64,000 nucleotides of DNA, from the NCBI RefSeq assembly GCF_000226955.1, contig NZ_AGFU01000034.1:1-64000 (forward strand). Reading direction: 5' to 3'. Made by a program: the position numbers and the translations under genes. Origin of the DNA: Sphingomonas elodea ATCC 31461 (GTDB lineage Bacteria > Pseudomonadota > Alphaproteobacteria > Sphingomonadales > Sphingomonadaceae). Below the pieces are notes generated by a model. The model was not told the origin of the DNA, ran no database searches, and saw nothing but the letters and a program-made list of their open reading frames with translations. This document shows, piece by piece, positions 34,470 through 43,739 of this stretch. Numbering within the stretch: position 1 is the stretch's first letter; the number at the start of each line of letters is the position of its first letter.

Positions 34470-35717
34470 ATGGCAACGGCATTTCTGGATGGAACGGTGA
34501 AGGCACCGGATCGGACGACACAAGCCAGCAGCTTCTGGCGCAGCGGGCACACGCCGACGCTGGTCGCGGCGTTTCTCTATTTCGACCTTGCGTTCATGGT
34601 ATGGGTATTGCTCGGGCCGCTGGCGCCCGAGATTGCGAAGACGCTGCATCTCACCGCGGCGCAGAAGGGGCTGATGGTCGCCACGCCCACGCTGGCCGGG
34701 GCGTTTCTGCGCGTCGTCAACGGGTTGCTGGTCGATCGCATCGGGCCGAAGCGCTCGGGCGCGATCAGCCAGATGATCGTGATCGGCGGGCTCCTGGCGG
34801 CATGGGCGATGGGGGTGACCAGCTTCGGCGGAACGCTGGCACTTGGCGTCATCCTCGGCTTTGCGGGCGCGAGCTTCGCGATCGCGCTGCCGCTGGCCAG
34901 CCGCTGGTATCCGGCCGAGCACCAGGGCAAGGCGATGGGCCTCGCGGGCATGGGCAATTCGGGCACCGTGCTCGCCGCGCTGTTCGCGCCGGGGCTGGCC
35001 AAGCTGTTCGGCTGGAATGCCGTGCTGGGGCTGGCCTGCATCCCGCTGGGCATCGTCTTCCTGCTGTACCTGGCGCTGGCGAAGGATGCACCCGATGCGC
35101 CGGCACCGAAGACATTGGTGGCGTATCTTCATCCGCTGAAGTCGGCCGACGCCTGGTGGCTGATGGGTTTTTATGCGGTCACGTTCGGCGGGTTCGTCGG
35201 CCTCGCCGCCTCGCTGCCCATCTACTTCACCGACCAGTTCGAGCTGACTACGGTGGTGGCGGGCTATTGCACCGCCGCGTGCGTCTTCGCCGGATCGCTG
35301 GTGCGGCCGCTGGGTGGCGCGCTTGCGGACAGGATCGGCGGCGTGAAGGCGCTGACCGGCGTATTCCTGCTCGCCGCCACCGCGCTGGCGGGGGTGAGCG
35401 TCGCGCCGACCCTCCCGATTGCGCTTGCCTGCTTCGTTGTGGCGATGCTGGCGCTGGGCACCGGTAACGGATCGGTTTTCCAGCTGGTGCCGCAGCGTTT
35501 CCAGGCGGAGATCGGCGTGATGACCGGGCTGGTTGGCATGGCCGGCGGCATCGGCGGCTTCTACCTTGCCTCGTCACTGGGCCTCGCCAAGCAGATGGCG
35601 GGCAGCTTTGCACCCGGCTTCCTGATCTTTGCAGGACTGTCGCTGGCCGCGCTGATAGGGCTCGGCCTCGTAAAATCTCGCTGGCGCGCAACCTGGCGCA
35701 CAGCGGCGCGGATATAA
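34470..35717 (+). CDS. NarK/NrtP-type nitrate/nitrite transporter
   Basis: This 415-residue major facilitator with about 12 membrane segments takes up nitrate. The first nitrate-signature region reads GFAGASFAIALPLASRWYPAEHQGKAMGLAGMGNSG and the second lies at GVMTGLVGMAGGIGGFYL, both typical of the NarK/NrtP family. The ATG at 34470 has GGGGA upstream. It is preceded by an ANTAR-type leader and followed by a porin gene, so it opens the first nitrate transcript. In older nomenclature it may be called nasA; I leave the symbol blank. Confidence 0.93.
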   Translation: MATAFLDGTVKAPDRTTQASSFWRSGHTPTLVAAFLYFDLAFMVWVLLGPLAPEIAKTLHLTAAQKGLMVATPTLAGAFLRVVNGLLVDRIGPKRSGAISQMIVIGGLLAAWAMGVTSFGGTLALGVILGFAGASFAIALPLASRWYPAEHQGKAMGLAGMGNSGTVLAALFAPGLAKLFGWNAVLGLACIPLGIVFLLYLALAKDAPDAPAPKTLVAYLHPLKSADAWWLMGFYAVTFGGFVGLAASLPIYFTDQFELTTVVAGYCTAACVFAGSLVRPLGGALADRIGGVKALTGVFLLAATALAGVSVAPTLPIALACFVVAMLALGTGNGSVFQLVPQRFQAEIGVMTGLVGMAGGIGGFYLASSLGLAKQMAGSFAPGFLIFAGLSLAALIGLGLVKSRWRATWRTAARI

Positions 35718-35731
35718 TTCGTAACTGGGAG

Positions 35732-35758
35732 GGCGGCGCTACGGTCGGTAGCGCCGCC
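35732..35758 (+). other. Intercistronic hairpin between transporter and porin genes
   Basis: GGCGGCGCTAC and GTAGCGCCGCC form an eleven-pair stem around five bases. Only a weak T-stretch follows (GCTTTGCG), so it may be a partial terminator or an mRNA-stabilising element that sets lower porin expression. Confidence 0.7.
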
Positions 35759-35785
35759 GCTTTGCGATCCACGGGAAGGAGTGCC

Positions 35786-36991
35786 ATGCGTTTCTGGATC
35801 ACCACGGCAGCCGCCCTGGTCGGTGCGCTGCCGGCGTGCGCGCAAGACATCACACTCAAACCGCTGATCGAGGGGCGGACGCGCTACGAGCATGTCGACC
35901 AGGACGGGCTCGCCGCGGCTTCCGACGCGGTGACGATCCGCGTGCGGGTGGGCGCGGAAGCGACGCGTGGTGCCTGGTCGATACTGGGCGAGGCGCAGGG
36001 CAACCTGGCGATCGTCGACAACTATTATGACGGGCTGCACGGGATCGCCGACCGCCCGGTGATCGGCGATCCGCAAAATGCCGCCATTTACCGCGCGCAG
36101 ATCCGCTATCGCTCGCATCCTCTCACCGTCACCGCCGGGCGCCAGCGCATCATGCTCGACGACGAACGCTTCGTCGGCGCCGCCGGCTTTCGCAACAACG
36201 GCCAGACCTATGACGCGGTGCGCACCGAGATCGTGCCGCTGAAGGGGGTGAAGCTGGACGTGACCTATGCCTGGAACGTGCGCACCATCTGGGGCAGCGA
36301 CGGGCGCGGTTTCCGCCAGCGCGGGGTTTCCGGCGACAATGTCTTCGCCAACCTTTCCGCCGCGACGCCGATCGGCACGGTAACCGGCTTCGCCTATCTG
36401 GTGGACCAGGACGAGGCGGCGGTGCAGGGCTATCGCCTGTCCAACCAGAACTACGGTGCGCGGCTCGCCGGCGCCAGGCCGCTCGGGCCGGGGGTGAAGC
36501 TCAACTATCAGCTGAGCTATGCCCGCCAGTCCGACTATCACCGTAACCCGAACCGCTACCAGGCCGATTACTGGCTGGCCGACGGGGCGCTGGACGTGGG
36601 CAACTGGACGCTCAATGCCGGATATGAGGTGCTCGGCGCGGGGACCGGCACGGCACTCACCAGCTTCCAGACGCCGCTCGGCAGCGTGTTCAAGTTCCAG
36701 GGCTGGGCGGACAAGTTCACCACCACCCCGCCCAACGGACTGCACGACATGTATGTGGGCGGCAGCCATAGCTGGAAGAAGATCGGCCGGATCGACCTGA
36801 TCTCGTTCCAGGCGCTGTACCATCGCTTCCAGAGCGACCGGTTGAACCAGCATTATGGCGACGTGGTGAACCTGCTCGCCACGGTGAAGGTGAAGAAGAC
36901 CGCCTTCTCGGCCCGCTATGCCCGCTACGAAGCGGACCGGTTCGCCACCGATACCACCAAGATGTGGCTCCAGCTGGACTGGACCTACTGA
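35786..36991 (+). CDS. Outer-membrane porin of the alginate-export (AlgE-like) family
   Basis: This 401-residue beta-barrel protein has a signal peptide (WITTAAALVGALPACAQ) followed by alternating strands typical of the Alginate_exp family (TLKPLIEGRTRYEHVDQDG, RAQIRYRSHPLTVTAGRQRI, DDERFVGAAGFRNNGQTYDAV) and a C-terminal WLQLDWTY ending in an aromatic. GGGAAGGAG precedes the ATG. It follows the nitrate transporter on the same strand and within the same regulated unit, so it probably lets nitrate or nitrite through the outer membrane; alginate export is unlikely here. The role is inferred from position. Confidence 0.85.
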   Translation: MRFWITTAAALVGALPACAQDITLKPLIEGRTRYEHVDQDGLAAASDAVTIRVRVGAEATRGAWSILGEAQGNLAIVDNYYDGLHGIADRPVIGDPQNAAIYRAQIRYRSHPLTVTAGRQRIMLDDERFVGAAGFRNNGQTYDAVRTEIVPLKGVKLDVTYAWNVRTIWGSDGRGFRQRGVSGDNVFANLSAATPIGTVTGFAYLVDQDEAAVQGYRLSNQNYGARLAGARPLGPGVKLNYQLSYARQSDYHRNPNRYQADYWLADGALDVGNWTLNAGYEVLGAGTGTALTSFQTPLGSVFKFQGWADKFTTTPPNGLHDMYVGGSHSWKKIGRIDLISFQALYHRFQSDRLNQHYGDVVNLLATVKVKKTAFSARYARYEADRFATDTTKMWLQLDWTY

Positions 36992-37009
36992 ACGCGCCGC
37001 ACCGGCGCC

Positions 37010-37315
37010 TCACTCCAGATCGCGCGCGTCATAGTCGATGAAGCGCCGGCCGGTCCTGCGCCGGTGCCGGGCGCGCAGGTGCAGGAACAGGTAGAGGGCG
37101 AAGGCGGGGATGGTGGCGAGCGGCGTATAGTCGAACGGCACGCCGAACTGGTGCAACAGCCCCACCATCATCGCCGTGAGCGGCACGGCGACGCGGCCCC
37201 AGGAGAGCCATAGCTGCAGGTCCTGGTCCGAGCGGAACGGCGCTGGCTGCCGTTCGGGCCGGGGGGCGCGCCCGCGAGCAAGCGATCGTGTCCAGCGCGG
37301 CGGATCGAGCTTCAT
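37010..37315 (-). CDS. Small two-helix membrane protein of unknown function
   Basis: A predicted 101-residue protein with a basic N-terminus, then SWGRVAVPLTAMMVGLLHQFGV and YTPLATIPAFALYLFLHL as two probable membrane helices, and a charged tail RARHRRRTGRRFIDYDARDLE. The ATG at 37313-37315 is preferred to an upstream in-frame alternative. It converges on the porin gene and points away from the nirB leader. No known family is recognised; the hydrophobic pattern and good codon use argue it is real. Confidence 0.6.
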   Translation of the reverse strand: MKLDPPRWTRSLARGRAPRPERQPAPFRSDQDLQLWLSWGRVAVPLTAMMVGLLHQFGVPFDYTPLATIPAFALYLFLHLRARHRRRTGRRFIDYDARDLE

Positions 37316-37411
37316 TCTGCGGGCAGTAGATCGCGGCGACCGTCGGCGCCAGTATGTGCCGCCACCGGAATCGCTTGAGCATGCCGGCGAATCGGGGTAC
37401 GCTGCACTGCA

Positions 37412-37431
37412 GAAGGGCAAGGCTGTCCTTC
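37412..37431 (+). ncRNA. ANTAR-target hairpin in the nirB leader
   Basis: GAAGGGC-AAGGCT-GTCCTTC forms a seven-pair stem with one G-U pair and a six-base loop with A at 1 and G at 4. A second stem-loop (37441-37471, outer CCATG/CATGG) follows but its loop does not fit the rule. A strong terminator comes next. This matches the leader at 34314 and suggests that NasT also controls nirBD-nasA-cobA. Confidence 0.8.
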
Positions 37432-37484
37432 ACCACATCGCCATGTTGCCCCGCTGTCGGGCGCTTCATGGTCCTGTCGATGGC

Positions 37485-37540
37485 AAAGCCGCCATCCAGC
37501 GCTCGGTTCGCAAGACCGGGCGCCGGATGGCGGCTTTTTT
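37485..37540 (+). terminator. Leader attenuator terminator before nirB
   Basis: A thirteen-base stem, AAAGCCGCCATCC and GGATGGCGGCTTT, closes a 27-base loop and ends in six Ts (37535-37540), 17 bases before the nirB ATG. It must be bypassed for nirB expression. Confidence 0.92.
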
Positions 37541-37557
37541 CGTTTGGAGCGAAGCGG

Positions 37558-40059
37558 ATGGAGTTTCTCGAAGCCACGGCGATCCTCGCCGATGCAAGTT
37601 CCGCCGAAGCGGTACGGTCTGCCGAGACGCGCCAGCATCTGGTGGTGATCGGCAACGGCATGGCCGGATGCCGCGCCGTGGAGGAACTGCTGGCGCGCGA
37701 CGGCACGGGATTCCGCGTCACCATCTTCGGTGCCGAACCGCATGTGAACTACAACCGGATCATGCTGTCGCCGGTGCTGGCGGGCGAGAAGACGTTCCAG
37801 GAGATCGTGATCAACGATTCCGACTGGTATGCCCAGCACGGCATCGAGCTGGTCGCCGGCGATCCGGTGGTGGCGATCGACCGCGCCGCCTGCACCGTCA
37901 CGGCGAAGTCGGGCCGCATCACCGGCTATGACAAGCTGCTGATCGCCACCGGCTCCGACCCGTTCATCATCCCGGTGCCGGGGCATGACCTGCCCGGGGT
38001 GATCAGCTTCCGCGACATGGCCGATGTAAATGTGATGCTCGCGGCGGCGAGCGAGGGCGGCGACGCGGTGGTGATCGGCGGCGGGCTGCTCGGGCTGGAG
38101 GCGGCGCATGGCCTCACCCTGCGCGGCATGAAGGTCACGGTGCTGCACCTGATGCCGACGCTGATGGAGCGCCAGCTCGACGAGGCGGCGGGCTGGCTGC
38201 TCAAGTCGGCGCTCGAGGCGCGCGGGCAGACCATCCTGACCGGCGCGGATACCGCCGCGATTTTGGGCGACGGCAAGGTCGAGGGCGTGCAGCTGAAGGA
38301 CGGGCGCATCCTTCCTGCCAAACTGGTGGTGATGGCGGTCGGTATCCGCCCCTCGGTCAAGCTCGCGCGCGAGGCGGGGCTGGCGGTCGGCCGCGGCATC
38401 CAGGTCGACGATCACATGGTGACCAGCGACGCGAAGGTGCTCGCCGTCGGCGAATGCGTCGAGCATGACGGGCAATGCTACGGCCTGGTCGCGCCCTTGT
38501 GGGACATGTGCCGCAGCCTGGCCGACGGGCTGGTCGCGCGCACCAATCCCTATCGCGGATCGGTGACCTCGACCAAGCTCAAGGTCGCCGGGCTCGACGT
38601 GTTCTCGGCGGGCGACTTCTCCGGCGGCGAAGGCTGTGAGGACATCGTCCTGCGCGATGCGGCGCGCGGTATCTACAAGCGGGTGGTGCTGAAGGACGAT
38701 CGCGTGATCGGCGCGGTGCTGTTCGGCGACACGAGCGACGGCAGCTGGTATTTCGATCTGCTCAAGAAGGGCGAGGATGTCGCACCCATCCGCGACATGC
38801 TGATCTACGGCCAGGCCTTCGCCTCGGGAGGGGGGCAGCCGGACCCTAAGGCGGCCGTTGCGGCGCTCTCGGACGATGCCGAGATCTGCGGCTGCAACGG
38901 CGTTTCCAAGGGCCAGGTCGTTGCCACGATCAACGGCGGGGCGTGCAGCCTCGATGCGGTGCGGGCCGGGTGCAAGGCCTCGGCCAGCTGCGGGTCGTGC
39001 ACCGGCATCGTCGAGACCCTGCTGGCGCTGACGCTGGGCGAGGACGGCGTGCAGTCCGGCCCCAAGACGATGTGCAAATGCACGACCTATAGTCATGACG
39101 AGGTGCGCCGCGCGATCGTCGAGGGCGCCATGAAGAGCATCCCGGAAGTGATGCAGCGGCTGCACTGGTCGACGCCCGATGGCTGTTCCTCCTGCCGGCC
39201 GGCGCTCAATTACTATCTGCTCTGCGCCTGGCCCGGGGAGTATGTCGACGACCAGCAGAGCCGGTTCGTCAACGAGCGGCTGCATGCCAACATCCAGAAG
39301 GACGGCACCTATTCGGTGGTGCCGCGCATGTGGGGCGGGGTGACCACCCCCGCCGAGCTGCGCGCGATCGCCGATGTGGTGGAGAAGTTCAACGCGCCGA
39401 TGGTGAAGGTCACCGGCGGCCAGCGGCTCGACATCTTCGGCATCCGCAAGGAGGATCTCCCCGCCGTCTGGGCCGATCTGAACGCGGCCGGGATGGTCTC
39501 GGGCCATGCCTATGCCAAGGCGCTGCGCACGGTGAAGACCTGTGTCGGCTCCGAATGGTGCCGCTTCGGCACCCAGGATTCGACCGGGCTGGGGATCAAG
39601 CTGGAGCGGGGCTTCTGGGGCAGCTGGATGCCGCACAAGTTCAAGATGGCAGTCTCCGGCTGCCCGCGGAACTGCGCCGAGGCGACGATCAAGGATTTCG
39701 GCGTGGTGTGCGTGGACTCCGGCTACGAGCTGCATGTCGGCGGCAATGGCGGCATCCATGTCCGCGCGACCGACCTCCTCGTGAAGGTGGCGACCGAAGA
39801 GGAGGCGATGCACTATGCCGCCGCCTTCGTGCAGCTCTACCGCGAGGAAGCGCGCTATCTGGAGCGGACCGCGCCGTGGATCGAGCGAGTAGGACTCGCT
39901 TCGGTGAAGGCCCGTGTCGTCGAGGACGAGCCGGGTCGCGACGCGCTCGCCGCGCGCTTCTGGCATTCGCAGTCCTTCAGCCAGGACGACCCCTGGGCCG
40001 AGCGTGTCGCCGGTGCCGATGCCGGCCTCCACCAGCCCCTTCTCGCCGCAGCGGAGTAA
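37558..40059 (+). CDS. nirB: Assimilatory nitrite reductase large subunit NirB
   Basis: This 833-residue siroheme enzyme reduces nitrite to ammonium with NAD(P)H. In order: an FAD/NAD-binding oxidoreductase domain (HLVVIGNGMAGCRAVEELL, VVIGGGLLGLEAAHGL, AVGECVEHDG), a BFD-like [2Fe-2S] domain (ICGCNGVSKGQVV, ASCGSC), and the nitrite/sulfite reductase half with the [4Fe-4S]/siroheme cysteines in TCVGSEWCRFG and SGCPRNCAEATIKD. I start at MEFLEATAIL, after the leader terminator; GGAG lies upstream. Its stop overlaps the nirD start. Confidence 0.97.
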   Translation: MEFLEATAILADASSAEAVRSAETRQHLVVIGNGMAGCRAVEELLARDGTGFRVTIFGAEPHVNYNRIMLSPVLAGEKTFQEIVINDSDWYAQHGIELVAGDPVVAIDRAACTVTAKSGRITGYDKLLIATGSDPFIIPVPGHDLPGVISFRDMADVNVMLAAASEGGDAVVIGGGLLGLEAAHGLTLRGMKVTVLHLMPTLMERQLDEAAGWLLKSALEARGQTILTGADTAAILGDGKVEGVQLKDGRILPAKLVVMAVGIRPSVKLAREAGLAVGRGIQVDDHMVTSDAKVLAVGECVEHDGQCYGLVAPLWDMCRSLADGLVARTNPYRGSVTSTKLKVAGLDVFSAGDFSGGEGCEDIVLRDAARGIYKRVVLKDDRVIGAVLFGDTSDGSWYFDLLKKGEDVAPIRDMLIYGQAFASGGGQPDPKAAVAALSDDAEICGCNGVSKGQVVATINGGACSLDAVRAGCKASASCGSCTGIVETLLALTLGEDGVQSGPKTMCKCTTYSHDEVRRAIVEGAMKSIPEVMQRLHWSTPDGCSSCRPALNYYLLCAWPGEYVDDQQSRFVNERLHANIQKDGTYSVVPRMWGGVTTPAELRAIADVVEKFNAPMVKVTGGQRLDIFGIRKEDLPAVWADLNAAGMVSGHAYAKALRTVKTCVGSEWCRFGTQDSTGLGIKLERGFWGSWMPHKFKMAVSGCPRNCAEATIKDFGVVCVDSGYELHVGGNGGIHVRATDLLVKVATEEEAMHYAAAFVQLYREEARYLERTAPWIERVGLASVKARVVEDEPGRDALAARFWHSQSFSQDDPWAERVAGADAGLHQPLLAAAE

Positions 40060-40391
40060 TGTCCATGACCGACTGGTTCGATATCGGCGCGCTTGCCGAC
40101 CTGCCGCTGCGGGGCAGCCGCACCCTGACGCTGGGCGGCGAGCCCATCGCGGTGTTCCGCACCCATGACGACCGGGTCTTCGCGCTGATCGACCGCTGCC
40201 CGCACAAGGGCGGCCCGCTCAGCGCGGGGATCGTGCATGGCCATGCGGTGGCGTGTCCGCTCCACAACATGCGCATTTCGCTCGCGACCGGGGCTGCCCT
40301 GGGAGAGGATGCCGGCTGCACGCCGGTGGTGCCGGTGCGGGTGGAAGGCGAGCGTATCCTGCTCGCCATGCCGGTGCGGGCGGCGGCGTGA
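40059..40391 (+). CDS. nirD: Nitrite reductase small subunit NirD (Rieske-type)
   Basis: This 110-residue partner of NirB has a Rieske fold with the full cluster-binding set CPHKGGPLS and CPLHNMRISL; many enterobacterial NirD proteins lack these ligands, so here it may carry a [2Fe-2S] cluster. The first ATG overlaps the nirB TAA; a second ATG lies two codons on. The stop overlaps the nasA GTG. Confidence 0.94.
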   Translation: MSMTDWFDIGALADLPLRGSRTLTLGGEPIAVFRTHDDRVFALIDRCPHKGGPLSAGIVHGHAVACPLHNMRISLATGAALGEDAGCTPVVPVRVEGERILLAMPVRAAA

Positions 40392-42973
40392 GCGACGCCG
40401 TCCGCACCACCTGCGCCTATTGCGGCGTCGGCTGCGGCATCCGCGCGACCGTTACCGGCGAGCGCGCCGTCCGCATCGAGGGCGATCCCGACCATCCGGC
40501 CAACCATGGGCGGCTCTGCTCCAAGGGCACGCATCTCGGCGAGACGATCGGGCTGGAGGGTCGGCTGCTCCATCCGATGATCGGCGATCGCCGCGCCAGC
40601 TGGGACAAGGCGCTCGATCTCGTCGCCCGGCGCTTCCGGGAAGCGATCGCCGAGCATGGACCCGACAGCGTCGCCTTCTACGTCTCGGGCCAGCTGCTGA
40701 CCGAGGATTACTACGTCGCCAACAAGCTGATGAAGGGCTTCATCGGATCGGCGAACATCGACACCAATTCGCGGCTTTGCATGTCCAGCGCGGTGGCCGG
40801 GCACATGCGCGCGTTCGGCGAGGACGTGGTGTCGGGCAGCTATGCCGATCTCGACGCGGCCGATCTGATCGTGCTGGTCGGCTCGAACACCGCCTGGTGC
40901 CACCCGGTGGTCTACCAGCGCATCATGGCCGCGCGCGCCGAGCGCGGCACGAAGCTGGTGGTGATCGACCCGCGGCGCACCGAAACGGCCGAGGAGGCGG
41001 ACCTGCATTTGGCCGTCCGGCCCGGCAGCGACGTGGCGCTGTTCAACGGCCTGCTCGCGCATTGCCGCGCGGAAGGGCTGGCCGATGCCGCCAATCTCGA
41101 CGTGCCGGCAGGGTTCTGGGAGGCACTGGGCGAGGGGCACGATCTCTGGTCCACCGCCCAGACCTGCGACCTCGTCCCCGCCGATCTCCAGCGCTTCTAC
41201 CAGCTGTTCGCCGCGCACCCGCGCACCGTCACACTGTTCAGCCAGGGCATCAACCAGTCGATCCGCGGCACCGATCAGGTCAACGCGATCCTCAACCTGC
41301 ACCTCGCCACCGGGCGGATCGGCACCCCCGGCGCGGCGCCCTTTTCGATCACGGGGCAGCCCAATGCCATGGGTGGTCGCGAGGTGGGCGGGCTCGCCTC
41401 CACCCTCGCGGCGCATCGCGGCTTCGGCGCGCAGGACATTGCCGATGTCGGTCGCTTCTGGGCAGCCGAGCGCATGGCGACCAGACCGGGCCTCAAGGCG
41501 GTCGACCTGTTCCGTGCGGTCGGCGAGGGGCGGATCAAGGCGCTATGGATCATGGCGACCAATCCCGCCGTCTCGATGCCCGATGCCGGCCGCGTCCGCG
41601 AGGCGTTGGCCGCATGTCCTTTCGTCGTCGTCTCGGATGTGATCGCACAGACCGATACCAGCGTGCATGCCCATGTCCGCCTGCCGGCCGCCGCCTGGGG
41701 CGAGAAGGACGGCACCGTCACCAATTCCGAACGCACGATCAGCCGCCAGCGTGCCTTTCTGCCGCTGCCCGGCGAGGCCAAGCCGGACTGGTGGATCGTC
41801 AGCCAGGTGGCGCGCCGGATGGGGTTCCGCACCGCCTTCCCCTTTGATCGCCCGGCCGAGGTCTGGCGCGAACACGCGCGGCTGACTGCCTATCGCAATG
41901 GCGGCGCCCGAATGCTCGACCTCCAGGCGAAGGCGGCGATCGGCAATCAGGCCTATGACGAGATGGCGCCGTTCTCCTGGCATCCCCAGCCCTTTGCGGA
42001 CGGCCGCTACCCGACCCCCAGCGGTCGCGCCCGGCTGGTCCCGGTGGCGCAGCGACCGCTCGACGCGCCGCTGCGCGACTGGCCGATGACGCTCAACACC
42101 GGCCGCTACCGCGACCAGTGGCATACAATGACCCGTACCGGCCTGTCGCCCAGGCTGGCCCGCCACCGCGAGGAGCCGCTGGTCGAGATCCACCCGGACG
42201 ATGCCGCCGCGCTGGCGCTGGCCGACGGCGCGCTGGCGCGGGTGGCGACGCCGCAAGGGAACAGCCTTTTTCGCGTCGCGCATCATGCCGGGCAGCGCCG
42301 GGGAGAACTGTTCACCCCGATCCACTGGACCGATCGCCAGTCGCGCGGCGGCCGCACGGGACTGCTGGCGCGCGATCTTGCCGATCCGCATTCGGGCCAG
42401 CCCGGCTTCAAGCTGTCGCCTGCGCGGATCACCCCGGTCGCGGTCGATTGGCGCGGCTTTCTGATCGTGCGGGGTGAGGGGGCGGCGCCAGACTGTTTGT
42501 GGGCCACGCGGGTGACGGTGCCCGGCGGCGTGCTCTACGAACTTGCCGGGACGGGCGATGCTGCGCCGCTCGACCGTGCCCTGCCCGCAGGCGAGCGTAT
42601 CGAGGCGATCGACCCGGCGCGCGGGACCCGGCGCGTGGCGGTGCTGCGTGACGGGCGGCTCGCGGCGGTGCTGTTCGTCACCCGCGCCGGCGCACTGCCG
42701 AGCCGCGACTGGCTGATCGGCCAGCTCGACCAGCCCCAGGGCCCGCAAGTGCTTGCCGGCCGCGCGCCGGGCCGGGCGGCGGATCGGGGGCCGGTGGTCT
42801 GCGCCTGTTTCGATGTCGGGCTGCACACCATCACCGCGGCCATCCGCGATCAGCGCCTGCTGGACGTCGCCGCGATCGGCACCGCGCTGGGGGCGGGCTC
42901 CAACTGCGGATCGTGCCGGCCGGCGCTTGCCCGTATTCTCACCGACATGCCAAAGGATGCCGCGCATGGTTGA
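40388..42973 (+). CDS. nasA: Assimilatory nitrate reductase catalytic subunit
   Basis: This 861-residue molybdopterin enzyme reduces nitrate to nitrite in the cytoplasm. The N-terminal [4Fe-4S] site is CAYCGVGC plus LCSKG near residue 44. Mo-bis-MGD domains follow (ANIDTNSRLCMSSAVAGH, FSQGINQSIRGTDQVNAILNLHLATGRIGTPG, MATNPAVSMPD, DRQSRGG). A C-terminal BFD-like [2Fe-2S] domain (VVCACFDVG, GSNCGSCRPAL) is fused, as in Klebsiella-type NasA. It starts at a GTG overlapping nirD (GTGA) and overlaps cobA by eight bases. The cofactor is supplied through the MoaD/MoaE route among others. Confidence 0.96.
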   Translation: MSDAVRTTCAYCGVGCGIRATVTGERAVRIEGDPDHPANHGRLCSKGTHLGETIGLEGRLLHPMIGDRRASWDKALDLVARRFREAIAEHGPDSVAFYVSGQLLTEDYYVANKLMKGFIGSANIDTNSRLCMSSAVAGHMRAFGEDVVSGSYADLDAADLIVLVGSNTAWCHPVVYQRIMAARAERGTKLVVIDPRRTETAEEADLHLAVRPGSDVALFNGLLAHCRAEGLADAANLDVPAGFWEALGEGHDLWSTAQTCDLVPADLQRFYQLFAAHPRTVTLFSQGINQSIRGTDQVNAILNLHLATGRIGTPGAAPFSITGQPNAMGGREVGGLASTLAAHRGFGAQDIADVGRFWAAERMATRPGLKAVDLFRAVGEGRIKALWIMATNPAVSMPDAGRVREALAACPFVVVSDVIAQTDTSVHAHVRLPAAAWGEKDGTVTNSERTISRQRAFLPLPGEAKPDWWIVSQVARRMGFRTAFPFDRPAEVWREHARLTAYRNGGARMLDLQAKAAIGNQAYDEMAPFSWHPQPFADGRYPTPSGRARLVPVAQRPLDAPLRDWPMTLNTGRYRDQWHTMTRTGLSPRLARHREEPLVEIHPDDAAALALADGALARVATPQGNSLFRVAHHAGQRRGELFTPIHWTDRQSRGGRTGLLARDLADPHSGQPGFKLSPARITPVAVDWRGFLIVRGEGAAPDCLWATRVTVPGGVLYELAGTGDAAPLDRALPAGERIEAIDPARGTRRVAVLRDGRLAAVLFVTRAGALPSRDWLIGQLDQPQGPQVLAGRAPGRAADRGPVVCACFDVGLHTITAAIRDQRLLDVAAIGTALGAGSNCGSCRPALARILTDMPKDAAHG

Positions 42974-43739
42974 AGATTTTTCCGCAGGCAGCGTCTGGCT
43001 GGTCGGCGCCGGACCCGGCGACCCGGAGCTGCTCACCCGCAAGGCGGAGCGGCTGCTTCGCGCGGCGAGCGTCGTCTTCTACGACGCGCTGGTCGGGCAG
43101 GGGGTGCTCGACATGATCCCCGCGGACGTGCGGTTGGTGCCGGTGGGCAAGCGGGCCGGGCGGCATTCGAAGGAACAGGGCTCGATCAACGACCTGCTCG
43201 TCGCCGCCGCGCTGGCCGGCGAGCGGGTGGTCCGGCTGAAGGGCGGCGATCCCTCGATCTTCGGCCGTTCGATGGAAGAGCTGACCGCGCTGGCGGGTGC
43301 CGGGATCGCGGTGCGGATCTGCCCGGGGATCACCGCGGCGAGTGCTGCGGCGGCCTCGGCGGGCGTGTCGCTGTCCCTGCGCGGGCTGGCCCGCCGCGTG
43401 CAGTTCGCGACCGCACACAGGCGCGGCGACGCGCCGCTGGACCTCGACTGGGCGGCACTGGCCGATCCCGGCTGCACCACCGTCTTCTACATGGGGCGAA
43501 GCGCGGCGGACGAGATCAGCCGCAACCTCCTCGCCGCCGGCCTGTCCGGCGCGACGCCGGTGCTGGTGGCGAGCGACATCAGCCTCGGGACCGAGCGCCT
43601 GCTCCGCACCCGGCTGGACCTGCTGCCGCTCGCCGCGCGCGCCATTACCGAGGACCAGCCGACGCTGATCCTGGTCGGCGATGCGGTGGCCGGCGGCGCG
43701 GACAGACCGGCCGCGGTCCGAGAATCGGTCCTCCCCTGA
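42966..43739 (+). CDS. cobA: Uroporphyrinogen-III C-methyltransferase (SUMT)
   Basis: This 257-residue SAM-dependent enzyme methylates uroporphyrinogen III to precorrin-2, the first step to siroheme, which NirB needs. Motifs are VGAGPGDPELLTRKAERLL, RLKGGDPSIFGRSMEEL, CPGITAASAAAASAG and VFYMGRSAADEI. Only the methyltransferase domain is present; the CysG dehydrogenase/ferrochelatase part is not in this window. Coupled by overlap to nasA, it closes the nitrate operon. Confidence 0.95.
   Translation: MVEDFSAGSVWLVGAGPGDPELLTRKAERLLRAASVVFYDALVGQGVLDMIPADVRLVPVGKRAGRHSKEQGSINDLLVAAALAGERVVRLKGGDPSIFGRSMEELTALAGAGIAVRICPGITAASAAAASAGVSLSLRGLARRVQFATAHRRGDAPLDLDWAALADPGCTTVFYMGRSAADEISRNLLAAGLSGATPVLVASDISLGTERLLRTRLDLLPLAARAITEDQPTLILVGDAVAGGADRPAAVRESVLP

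Noticed and set aside
35786-36991. Porin considered as part of an alginate or sphingan export system
   Set aside because: It is next to nitrate genes and separated from the gelRSG-like operon by the whole nirB-cobA unit.
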